Assembly: GCA_025966435.1 (NCBI GenBank)
Contig: JAICRQ010000052.1
Location: 1 to 12,109, forward strand
DNA from: Anaerolineales bacterium
GTDB taxonomy: Bacteria > Chloroflexota > Anaerolineae > Anaerolineales > Villigracilaceae
Length of the DNA stretch: 12,109 nucleotides
Direction: 5' to 3'
In this document: positions 1-5,987 of the stretch, one piece after another
How positions within the stretch are numbered: position 1 is the stretch's first letter
Layout of the letters: each line of letters starts with the position of its first letter
Position numbers and translations under genes: made by a program
Notes under the pieces: generated by a model
Told to the model about the DNA's origin: nothing
Databases searched by the model: none
What the model saw: the letters and a program-made list of their open reading frames with translations, nothing else

Positions 1-110
1 GAGAAAAAATTGAGGGAAACCGAATCTCGACCCGGGCCACCACCGCAGTCGCACGATCTGCGGTCAGGGAATGTCCCCACTGACTGAAAGAGCTTGCAAG
101 CCTATATAAA

Positions 111-148
111 ATAAATCAGGGACCAACGCCAGCCGGTCCCTGATTTAT
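111..148 (-). terminator. Rho-independent terminator, possibly bidirectional
   Basis: A perfect 14-bp stem (ATAAATCAGGGACC at 111-124 pairing with 135-148) encloses a 10-nt loop. Read on the minus strand, the stem starts 11 nt after the stop of the FIMAH-like gene and is followed by a T-rich run (TTTATTTTATATA). On the plus strand it is followed by a weaker TTTATAT-like tail, so it could also stop transcription entering from the left edge. Confidence 0.85.
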
Positions 149-158
149 ATCTTGCTCG

Positions 159-527
159 TTATCCCAAGCCCTGGATACAGGCAATGGCATTGTTCGCATC
201 GGTAATGAGTAGTTGAGCATCTGCCTGGCTGATCTTAGGTTTTGGTGCAGTGGCCAGTCTCTCGACAGATGTCTGGAAGTCGACCAGCTTGGCGACAGCG
301 TCATCGTTCTTCCCTTCGGCCAGCTTCGTGGATGCGCCTACCAGCTTCGATTGAAGACCGGCGCGTGCTTGGTCCGGATTGTTTCCGCCAATGGTGACTC
401 CGGCGAGATCGCTGGACGTCTGGGCGATGAGACTCTGGCATTCCTCGATGGTCTGCGCCTGGGCTGTAGAAGGGAAAGCAGCCAGTGCCAGTATTGCGAC
501 GAGCGCAAATAGAATCAGTTTTCTCAC
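159..527 (-). CDS. Small exported protein with FIMAH-like helical domain
   Basis: This encodes a 122-aa exported protein of unknown biochemical role. Residues 1-24 form a classical signal peptide: basic MRK, a hydrophobic core (LILFALVAILALAAF) and a likely signal peptidase I site TAQA|QT. The mature part is helical. Its C-terminal half (about 60-118) has the cadence of a FIMAH domain: a KL..A...L..G...DAVAKL.DF...V helix pair, then ISQADAQLLITDANNAI. FIMAH modules usually sit at the C-terminus of large secreted enzymes and surface proteins, so a free-standing copy is less usual. Cys30 and Cys117 could form a disulphide outside the cell. I chose the GTG at 527-525 because AAGGAG lies 5 nt upstream of it; an in-frame GTG at 548 has no such site and lies inside a leader hairpin. 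A strong terminator follows. The FIMAH assignment is from memory of the family pattern. Confidence 0.8.
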   Translation of the reverse strand: MRKLILFALVAILALAAFPSTAQAQTIEECQSLIAQTSSDLAGVTIGGNNPDQARAGLQSKLVGASTKLAEGKNDDAVAKLVDFQTSVERLATAPKPKISQADAQLLITDANNAIACIQGLG

Positions 528-545
528 AGTTTCTCCTTTCTCGAA

Positions 546-571
546 CACAAACTTCCTAGAGTCAGTTTGTG
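546..571 (-). promoter_or_regulatory. Leader hairpin upstream of the FIMAH-like gene RBS
   Basis: CACAAACT (546-553) and AGTTTGTG (564-571) form a perfect 8-bp inverted repeat with a 10-nt loop. Two further pairs (543-544 with 573-574) extend it past one mismatch. In the mRNA of the minus-strand gene it would fold just upstream of the AAGGAG ribosome-binding site at 538-533. It may stabilise the 5' end or keep the site exposed; the role is inferred. Confidence 0.4.
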
Positions 572-580
572 CTCGTTAGT

Positions 581-620
581 GCATGTACGCATGTACGTTG
601 GAATTATACGGATGCATCCG
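581..620 (-). promoter_or_regulatory. Candidate promoter (-10) with palindromic operator and tandem repeat
   Basis: On the minus strand a perfect -10 hexamer TATAAT lies at 608-603, upstream of the FIMAH-like gene. No good -35 is present. Immediately upstream is a perfect 12-bp palindrome CGGATGCATCCG (609-620), placed between -10 and -35 where a repressor or activator could bind. Downstream, in the leader, the octamer GCATGTAC occurs twice in tandem (581-588 and 589-596). The repeat, palindrome and hexamer are seen directly; a regulatory role is inferred. Confidence 0.45.
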
Positions 621-725
621 CCCTGGGGATTTGAGGTTAACAAATACACATCCCCCTCTAATTTTTAATACAGGGAAAATACATGAAAATGATTAGAAAT
701 CTTAATTACCCCTTAACGCGCTGTG

Positions 726-1139
726 CTATTTCCCGTTCAGTTGTCCGTACGCTCCCACCCAAGGCTTACCCAGCCTGTGGTTTTTCGCCACTTCGATCTT
801 GCTGAACTTCTGGGCAATCTGGGGCATGAGCATGGCGATGGTCGCCCAGTCATCGGCAAGGAGGGCGGTTTTCATTTTCTCGGCAAGCTGCCCGGTCCAC
901 ATCCAATCCATGCGGAAGCGGTCCGCTTTGACCCAATAGCCCCTCTTCTCCCAAGCCGCCACAGACACATCGATCCCATCCGAGATATTCTTCAGGGCAA
1001 TGGCAATAAAGGCTGCCAAGTCCCTGGCTTCATTCGTGATATCGGTTTGCTTTGCCAGCTCACCCACCGCCAGCAAAATGGCTTTTGAAAATCGGGTACG
1101 TTCTTTTCCTGCGGAATCGGGATTAATAATGGGGGACAC
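726..1139 (-). CDS. Unrecognised 137-aa mostly helical protein
   Basis: I do not recognise a family for this 137-aa protein. It has no signal peptide or membrane segment, so it is probably cytoplasmic. The body reads as amphipathic helices: residues 16-51 (RFSKAILLAVGELAK onwards to FIAIALKNI), a Trp/Tyr-rich stretch at 63-82 (W63, Y68, W69, W79, W81) and a further helix pair around 83-115. The tail contains HRLGKPWVGAYGQ. The start is uncertain. GTG at 1139 has GGAGAG upstream (1154-1149) at a somewhat long 9-nt spacing. An in-frame TTG at 1175 would add 12 residues but has no ribosome-binding site. A TATAAT -10 at 1190-1185 lies upstream, with the predicted transcript start near 1178, which favours the GTG. 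No clear terminator follows. Coding is supported by one long clean frame and protein-like composition. Confidence 0.7.
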   Translation of the reverse strand: MSPIINPDSAGKERTRFSKAILLAVGELAKQTDITNEARDLAAFIAIALKNISDGIDVSVAAWEKRGYWVKADRFRMDWMWTGQLAEKMKTALLADDWATIAMLMPQIAQKFSKIEVAKNHRLGKPWVGAYGQLNGK

Positions 1140-1184
1140 GGAAGGAAGCTCTCCAGATGAGGTATGTGTAACCAACAGGCGGCG

Positions 1185-1190
1185 ATTATA
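1185..1190 (-). promoter_or_regulatory. Candidate -10 element for the 137-aa gene
   Basis: TATAAT on the minus strand (1190-1185), about 45 nt upstream of the GTG start. The -35 region (around 1208-1214, TGAATA/GAATAC) matches poorly, so this is a -10-only call. Confidence 0.4.
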
Positions 1191-1225
1191 CTCCTATTCT
1201 AGGCAGTGTATTCATTTTCTCTACA

Positions 1226-1237
1226 AGGATATATCCT
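1226..1237. promoter_or_regulatory. 12-bp palindrome in the divergent promoter region
   Basis: AGGATATATCCT is a perfect 12-bp palindrome. With a one-base offset it is flanked by TACA (1222-1225) and TGTA (1237-1240), which lengthens the dyad. It sits between the divergent 137-aa gene and the Flp pilin gene, a position suited to a shared operator. The function is inferred. Confidence 0.35.
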
Positions 1238-1315
1238 GTAACTTATTTCCCATGAGATTGTCCTGTCTGATAGAGCCAGCAAGCCAATCATCATTCATCG
1301 GAGAAAGGATTTATT

Positions 1316-1465
1316 ATGTTATTTGCATCGAAAGAAAAGGGGCAGGGACTGGTTGAGTACGCGGTCATTCTTTCATTAGTTGCTCTTATTGTCATTGCTG
1401 TCGTGCGGTTGATGGGCCCGCGCATTGGGGAAACGTACAGTTCCATTAGTAGTTCCTTGCCGTAA
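1316..1465 (+). CDS. Flp/Fap-family (type IVb) pilin, orphan
   Basis: This 49-aa reading frame encodes a small pilin of the Flp/Fap (Tad) family, assembled into thin surface fibres after processing by an aspartic prepilin peptidase (TadV/CpaA type). The short leader MLFASKEKG is followed by QGLVEYAVILS. This matches the type IVb rule of cleavage after Gly with Glu at +5 and Tyr at +6 (Gly9|Gln10, Glu14, Tyr15). A single hydrophobic helix (about 15-33) and a short polar tail ending SSISSSLP complete it; this is the normal size for the family. AAAGGA lies 7 nt before the ATG, and an intrinsic terminator follows 27 nt after the stop, so it is probably a monocistronic gene. No tad/cpa assembly genes are in the window, so the machinery must be elsewhere. 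Confidence 0.88.
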   Translation: MLFASKEKGQGLVEYAVILSLVALIVIAVVRLMGPRIGETYSSISSSLP

Positions 1466-1492
1466 ATCGCTCCCGCCCTTGGAGCCAGTTTG

Positions 1493-1528
1493 AAAGAGAC
1501 CCTGCTTATGCAAGGTCTCTTTGATTTT
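1493..1528 (+). terminator. Rho-independent terminator of the pilin gene
   Basis: AAAGAGACC (1493-1501) pairs perfectly with GGTCTCTTT (1514-1522). An inner TGC/GCA pairing closes a TTAT loop. The downstream tail is GATTTT. It lies 27 nt after the pilin stop codon. Confidence 0.85.
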
Positions 1529-1573
1529 GGGGTGACAGTTCGTCAATTCCTACATACCTTGCGTACCTTACGG

Positions 1574-1579
1574 TATAAT
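1574..1579 (+). promoter_or_regulatory. -10 element of the tRNA-Leu (and perhaps tig) promoter
   Basis: A perfect TATAAT lies 37 nt upstream of the tRNA 5' end. The -35 position (near 1551-1556) shows only a weak match. Two TACCTT copies, separated by GCG, lie just upstream (1555-1569). Transcription would start near 1586 and run into the tRNA and possibly tig. Confidence 0.5.
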
Positions 1580-1616
1580 TTTGCCGCTCCGCGAACGCAT
1601 CATCTCACTACAATCC

Positions 1617-1698
1617 GGGAACGTGTCGGAACTGGCAGACGAGCATGACTTAGGATCATGTGCCGAAAGGCGTGAGGGTTCGATTCCCTCCGTTCCCA
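1617..1698 (+). tRNA. tRNA-Leu (anticodon UAG)
   Basis: A complete 82-nt class II tRNA can be folded by eye. The acceptor stem is GGGAACG (1617-1623) with CGTTCCC (1691-1697), and the discriminator base is A1698. The D arm has GTCGGAACTGGCAGACGAGC, typical of tRNA-Leu. The anticodon stem is CATGA/TCATG (1644-1648, 1656-1660) and the loop CTTAGGA gives anticodon TAG at 1651-1653, which reads CUA and the wider CUN box. The long variable arm has a GCC-GAAA-GGC stem, and the T arm is GAGGG-TTCGATT-CCCTC. The 3' CCA is not encoded (CTA follows the discriminator), so it must be added after transcription. No terminator separates it from tig. Confidence 0.96.
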
Positions 1699-1755
1699 CT
1701 AAATCACTGCGCTGTGATCGCGTCGAGCGCAGCGCGAAGAAACGAATTGAAGGGA

Positions 1756-3312
1756 ATGACGACATTGAAAATCGATAAAACGTATGAAGAGAACCACGAA
1801 GCCAGATTGGTGGTGGAAGTGGAACCCGAAAAGATGGACACGTACAAGCGCCGCGCCGCGCGCCAGCTCTCGCAGCGTGGCAAGATCGCGGGCTTTCGCC
1901 CCGGCAAGGCTCCCTACGACATGGTTGTGCGCACGTATGGCGAGCAGCCCGTCATCGAGCAGGCGATGGACCTCTTTGTGGATGCCGAGTACTCGAACAT
2001 CCTCAAGGAAGCCGGAGTCGAACCGGGCGCCGCCGGGTCGCTGGAGTCGATCGACTCGCTTGAGCCGCCGCGGCTGACCTTCAAAGTCCCACTCGCGCCT
2101 GAAGTAGACCTCGGGGATTATCATTCCATTCGCCTGCCGTACGAATGGACAGCTCCCGATGAACAAGCGATCGACGCGGCGGTGGAAGACCTCCGTCAAA
2201 TGTACGCCACCACCGAGAACGTGGAGCGGGAAGCGCAGGAAGGCGATTACGTGCTCGTGGATGTGAAGTCGGAGACCACCGAATTGAACCGCACTGGCTT
2301 CGCCGCCATGATCCGCAAAGAGGATAGAGACACCGAATGGCCGTTCAGCGGGTTCGCGAAGCAACTGGCGGGTTTGAAGCCCGGTGACACCAGGACGATC
2401 GCGCATACCTTTCCGGAAGACTGGGAGGTGGAAGAATTGCGCGGCAAAGATGTCGAAATGGAAGTCACCGTCAAGACCGTGCGCGCCGTCTCTCTGCCCG
2501 AGCTGGATGATGAGTTCGCCAAGACGACCGGCGCCGGAGAGACGCTCGAGGCGCTGCGTGAGGCGGTCAAAAGGGATGTGGAAACACGCTCGAAGGCGGA
2601 TTACGACGATAAATACTTTGTCGATCTGATCGAGAAGATTAAGGAAGGCGCAACACTGAAGTATCACCAGCACGCATTGGAACATGAAGAGGAACATGTG
2701 CTGGAAGATCTTAGCCAGCGGCTTGCTCAGCAGGGCATGGATCTGGACACCTACTTCAAGGTGCGTAATACCACGCGTGAGCAGTTCCTCGAAGAAGAAG
2801 TAAAGCCTGTAGCAAAGAAGCGCTTCGAACGCTCACTCATTCTGGATGACATCGTCCGACGTGAGAAGATCGAAGTGGACAACGCCGCCCTGGACGCGGA
2901 GTTCAACCAGACCCTCTCAACCTTGACGATGCAGGGCGTGGACTTGAGCAAAATCCGTGGTGGACGCCGCGGGCAGCAACGCGTGGCGCAAGCCGTCGCC
3001 ATGGAATCGGCGAACCGTGTCCTCACCCGCCGCGCGTTGGATATGTTAAAGTCCATTGCTACAGGAGAATACGTCCCGCCGGAAGAGCGCCAACAGACTG
3101 AGGAATCGGCAACAGAATCGTTGGATAGTGAGTCGATGGACGAAGAAACAGAAGCTGCGGCTTCCCCGAGAGAAAAGCAGGAAGAGAATACTCCTCCAGA
3201 AACGCAAGTTTTGATCGAGCCGACGAATGAAGATGTAGAAGAAGATGCAAACGAAGACACGGAACCGGTTGTCGGTGACACTTCCGTGAGCCCGGACGCA
3301 AAGGCAGAATAA
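1756..3312 (+). CDS. tig: Trigger factor with long acidic C-terminal tail
   Basis: This is the ribosome-associated chaperone that shields nascent chains at the exit tunnel. The 518-aa product has the three expected domains. The N-terminal ribosome-binding domain (about 1-115) carries the signature GFRPGKAP at 46-53. The FKBP-type peptidyl-prolyl isomerase domain is at about 160-245 (GDYVLVDV; FAKQLAGLKPGD). The helical C-terminal chaperone domain is at about 250-435. Residues 436-518 form an extra low-complexity tail with roughly 28 Asp/Glu against 4 Lys/Arg, so the protein is longer than the usual 430-450 aa. I chose ATG 1756; AAGGGA lies directly against it, which is too close, so TTG 1765 (10 nt from AGGG) is a real alternative. 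The gene is 57 nt behind tRNA-Leu without a terminator, and clpP follows, a common tig-clpP order. A palindrome lies just past the stop. Confidence 0.96.
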   Translation: MTTLKIDKTYEENHEARLVVEVEPEKMDTYKRRAARQLSQRGKIAGFRPGKAPYDMVVRTYGEQPVIEQAMDLFVDAEYSNILKEAGVEPGAAGSLESIDSLEPPRLTFKVPLAPEVDLGDYHSIRLPYEWTAPDEQAIDAAVEDLRQMYATTENVEREAQEGDYVLVDVKSETTELNRTGFAAMIRKEDRDTEWPFSGFAKQLAGLKPGDTRTIAHTFPEDWEVEELRGKDVEMEVTVKTVRAVSLPELDDEFAKTTGAGETLEALREAVKRDVETRSKADYDDKYFVDLIEKIKEGATLKYHQHALEHEEEHVLEDLSQRLAQQGMDLDTYFKVRNTTREQFLEEEVKPVAKKRFERSLILDDIVRREKIEVDNAALDAEFNQTLSTLTMQGVDLSKIRGGRRGQQRVAQAVAMESANRVLTRRALDMLKSIATGEYVPPEERQQTEESATESLDSESMDEETEAAASPREKQEENTPPETQVLIEPTNEDVEEDANEDTEPVVGDTSVSPDAKAE

Positions 3313-3315
3313 TAG

Positions 3316-3363
3316 GTAAGGCGGGTTGCTTGCGCAGCACCTGGTGAGGGCAACCCGCCTTAC
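3316..3363. repeat. Perfect 14-bp inverted repeat after tig (REP-like or 3' hairpin)
   Basis: GTAAGGCGGGTTGC (3316-3329) pairs perfectly with GCAACCCGCCTTAC (3350-3363) around a 20-nt loop. It starts 3 nt after the tig stop. No T-run follows (AACAGAAATCC), so it is not a standard intrinsic terminator. It could be a dispersed palindromic element or an mRNA 3'-end stabiliser. Whether it recurs in the genome cannot be seen here. Confidence 0.7.
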
Positions 3364-3460
3364 AACAGAAATCCTGATAAAGTTTTAACGTAATTCCAAT
3401 ATGGAGCCATTATCATTGGCTAAATACAGGCGAAGCAGTCCTGTGGATAAAGGAGATGAC

Positions 3461-4069
<609 letters not shown>

Positions 4070-4095
4070 TTGAGTCGTTTGATAGTTGGTTAGTC

Positions 4096-4127
4096 AAAGT
4101 CCGCCGATCTGGCGGACTTTTTGTTTC
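4096..4127 (+). terminator. Rho-independent terminator of clpP
   Basis: AAAGTCCGCC (4096-4105) pairs perfectly with GGCGGACTTT (4111-4120) around the 5-nt loop GATCT. The tail continues TTGTTTC. It lies 26 nt after the clpP stop. Confidence 0.93.
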
Positions 4128-4134
4128 ATATCAT

Positions 4135-4208
4135 GTCGTTGCGAGGGAGTGGCGCTAGCTAGGGCGCCACGACCGACTGCGAAGCGTCCCTGTGGGAAGC
4201 AATCTCCT
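4135..4208. repeat. Imperfect palindromic intergenic element (REP-like)
   Basis: The stretch runs from GTCGTTGCGAGGGA to AAGCAATCTCC. It contains a perfect 7-bp stem GTGGCGC/GCGCCAC (4149-4155 and 4164-4170), a small TCCC/GGGA hairpin (4187-4197) and end-to-end TTGC/GCAA complementarity (4139-4142 with 4199-4202). Its ends resemble dispersed palindromes of the TTGCGAGG...GCAATCTCC kind that I recall from other bacterial genomes. It codes for nothing convincing. Only one copy is in this window. Confidence 0.5.
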
Positions 4209-4234
4209 CGAACTAGCCTATACATGCTTTACGA

Positions 4235-4240
4235 TATAAT
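4235..4240 (+). promoter_or_regulatory. -10 element of the DUF1028 gene
   Basis: A perfect TATAAT lies 17 nt before the ATG. No -35 is recognisable. The expected transcript start (about 4247) leaves a leader of roughly 11 nt that consists of little more than the GGAGG at 4249-4253. Confidence 0.5.
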
Positions 4241-4257
4241 CCCCGCACGGAGGCTGT

Positions 4258-5100
4258 ATGACGTTTTCCATCGTTGCCTGTGATCTCGAAGAACAAGCCT
4301 GGGGAGTGGCAGTCGCTTCGAAGTTCCCTGCCGTTGGAGCTGTTGTCCCGTGGGTGCAGGCGGAAGCCGGGGCTGTGGCAACACAATCCTTTGCCAACAC
4401 CTCCTACGGCCCGCGCGGGCTGGCGTTGATGGCAACAGGTCTCTCGGCGCAGGAAACGCTCGAACGGCTGCTGGAGGATGATCCCGACAGAGAGCTCCGA
4501 CAAGTCGGTCTGGTGGATGCGAAAGGCGGCTCCGCAACCTTTTCCGGAAGCGGATGTTTTGCCTGGGCAGGTGGTGTTTCGGGCGAAGGCTATGCTATTC
4601 AAGGGAATATTCTTGCGAATGAAAGGGTAGTCCCAGCGATGGAAGAGACGTACTTGAACACAGAGGGAAATCTGCCAACCCGGCTCCATGCCGCTCTACT
4701 CGCCGGTGACCGCGCCGGTGGCGATAAGCGCGGGCGTCAGTCCGCGGCAATCTATGTCGCCAAACCAAAAGCCGGCTATGGTGGCTTTGTAGATCGCTGG
4801 CTGGACTATCGTGTAGACGACCATGAAGACCCGGTGCCTCGCCTCGGCGAATTGCTTGAGATGCACGATCTATATTTTGGGAAGAGTCCCGATAGCGAGC
4901 GTGTGGAGCTCAAAGATCAGACTCTGATGCAAATGAGAGAAATTCTCACGAACACTGGTTATCTCAAAAACGGAAAAGAATTCACCCTTGCGTTCAATGA
5001 GTTCATCGGCAACGAGAACTTTGAAGAGCGTGCAGACCCGGAAGCAAAATGGATTGATGCTCCTGTATTGGAATATTTCGTGAAGAAATTTAGAAAATAA
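4258..5100 (+). CDS. DUF1028 family protein (putative Ntn hydrolase)
   Basis: This 280-aa protein belongs to the DUF1028 family, which is placed with the N-terminal nucleophile hydrolases; its substrate is not established. The family body covers about 1-205, with recognisable runs SIVACDLEEQAWGVAVASKF, AGAVATQSFANTSYGPRGL (36-54), GYAIQGNILA (111-120), GGDKRGRQSAAIYV (154-167), YGGFVDRW and DYRVDDHEDPV (183-193). Residues about 215-280 form the usual C-terminal extension, ending WIDAPVLEYFVKKFRK. There is no signal peptide. Start choice matters here: GGAGG with 4-nt spacing fixes ATG 4258, so removal of Met would expose Thr2, a plausible N-terminal nucleophile (inference). It is cut off from clpP by a terminator and a REP-like element and has its own -10. 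The HAD gene follows 67 nt downstream beyond a hairpin. Confidence 0.9.
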   Translation: MTFSIVACDLEEQAWGVAVASKFPAVGAVVPWVQAEAGAVATQSFANTSYGPRGLALMATGLSAQETLERLLEDDPDRELRQVGLVDAKGGSATFSGSGCFAWAGGVSGEGYAIQGNILANERVVPAMEETYLNTEGNLPTRLHAALLAGDRAGGDKRGRQSAAIYVAKPKAGYGGFVDRWLDYRVDDHEDPVPRLGELLEMHDLYFGKSPDSERVELKDQTLMQMREILTNTGYLKNGKEFTLAFNEFIGNENFEERADPEAKWIDAPVLEYFVKKFRK

Positions 5101-5114
5101 TCATTGTTGTAGTG

Positions 5115-5149
5115 GCAGTTGTACTGCGGCTTGCCAGCCGTACAACTGC
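5115..5149. repeat. Perfect 10-bp inverted repeat between DUF1028 and HAD genes
   Basis: GCAGTTGTAC (5115-5124) pairs with GTACAACTGC (5140-5149); GGC/GCC (5128-5130 and 5137-5139) can pair within the loop past a 3-nt bulge. The hairpin begins 15 nt after the DUF1028 stop and has no T-run, so it is a weak terminator candidate. It may instead be a dispersed palindrome or a 3'-end stabiliser. Confidence 0.55.
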
Positions 5150-5158
5150 TGGCATAAC
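5150..5158 (+). promoter_or_regulatory. Possible extended -10 of the HAD-IIA gene
   Basis: TGGCATAAC fits a TGn-extended -10 (CATAAC, 4 of 6). A transcript start 7-10 nt downstream would fall almost on the ATG at 5168, where no ribosome-binding site is visible. That suggests a leaderless message. This is an inference from spacing alone. Confidence 0.3.
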
Positions 5159-5167
5159 ACTCGAATT

Positions 5168-5953
5168 ATGCTCCCTTCCCACATCCAATCCCTTATCATC
5201 GACATGGATGGCGTCATCTGGCGAGCCGATGTGCCGATCGGCAATCTCGCTGCGATCTTCGACCGCATCCGTGCGCGGGGGCTGAAGTTTGTCTTTGCCA
5301 CCAACAACAGCACCAAGACCTCCAGCCAATACGTAGCACGCCTGACCGAGCTCGGCGTGGACGCAGAGCCGTGGCAGGTTGTCACCTCGTCGCAGGCGGC
5401 GGCTCACGCGATGGCACAAAAATTCCCACCGGGCACAAAGGTTTTCATGATCGGCGAGGATGGATTGCGTATTCCCTTGGAGGAAAGGGGATTCGAAATT
5501 CTGTCCACGGAAGATGCGCCGCGGGCGCAAGCTGTCGTGATGGGGCTGGATCGTGACGTCAACTTTCAGAAGGCGGTCGAGGCAGCATTGCTCGTGCGTC
5601 GTGGAATCCCCTTCTACGCGACCAACCCGGATAAGACATTTCCTACCCCACGTGGTTTGATCCCCGGCGCGGGTGCATGGTATTCCATCGTGACGACCGC
5701 CACCGGAGTTGAACCGATCGTGGCGGGTAAGCCATTCCCATTTTTGATGGATCTTTCTATGGAAAAGCTTGGTACCAGGAACGATGAAACGCTGGTGATT
5801 GGAGATCGGCTTGATACAGATATTGCGGCAGGGCAAGGTGTAGGCTGCCCGACGGCACTGGTCTTAACCGGTGTATCCACCAGAGAGCAGGCAGAGGGCT
5901 GGGCACCGAAAATCGATTTTATTGCTGAGGACCTGGCAACGCTGATCGGGTAG
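5168..5953 (+). CDS. HAD-IIA family phosphatase (NagD / 4-nitrophenylphosphatase-like)
   Basis: This 261-aa cytoplasmic enzyme is a Mg2+-dependent phosphohydrolase of the HAD superfamily, subfamily IIA (NagD, AraL, PNPase-type). Such enzymes dephosphorylate nucleotides, sugar phosphates or metabolic side products; the exact substrate cannot be told. All core motifs are present: motif I DMDGV (nucleophile Asp12, acid/base Asp14), motif II ATNNS (Thr45), motif III Lys188 in VAGKP, and motif IV GDRLDTD with Asp213 and Asp218. The C2-type cap lies between motifs II and III (about 85-185). Length is normal. ATG 5168 begins right before the conserved first strand (IQSLIIDMDG) but has no Shine-Dalgarno sequence. 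It converges with the lipoprotein gene with 34 nt between, and no terminator is visible there. Confidence 0.93.
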   Translation: MLPSHIQSLIIDMDGVIWRADVPIGNLAAIFDRIRARGLKFVFATNNSTKTSSQYVARLTELGVDAEPWQVVTSSQAAAHAMAQKFPPGTKVFMIGEDGLRIPLEERGFEILSTEDAPRAQAVVMGLDRDVNFQKAVEAALLVRRGIPFYATNPDKTFPTPRGLIPGAGAWYSIVTTATGVEPIVAGKPFPFLMDLSMEKLGTRNDETLVIGDRLDTDIAAGQGVGCPTALVLTGVSTREQAEGWAPKIDFIAEDLATLIG

Positions 5954-5987
5954 GCGAGATTGCTACGCGCTGAAACCAGAGAAAGAG

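Noticed and set aside
1..87. Open plus-strand frame of 28 codons from the left edge, ending at TGA 85-87 (ESRPGPPPQSHDLRSGNVPTD)
   Set aside because: It could be the end of a gene outside the window, with 111-148 as its terminator. It is too short and unrecognised to call.
1699..2697. 332-aa open frame antisense to tig
   Set aside because: It mirrors a high-confidence trigger factor gene in another frame. Its residues show no family pattern and it has no ribosome-binding site; it is a shadow of GC-rich coding sequence.
2751..3353. 200-aa antisense frame, rich in Ser, over the tig tail
   Set aside because: The composition is simply the complement of the acidic GAA/GAT-rich tail; no independent coding signal.
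3401..3460. 20-codon upstream extension of clpP from ATG 3401
   Set aside because: No ribosome-binding site there; AAAGGAG sits correctly before ATG 3461 and the protein then has normal ClpP length.
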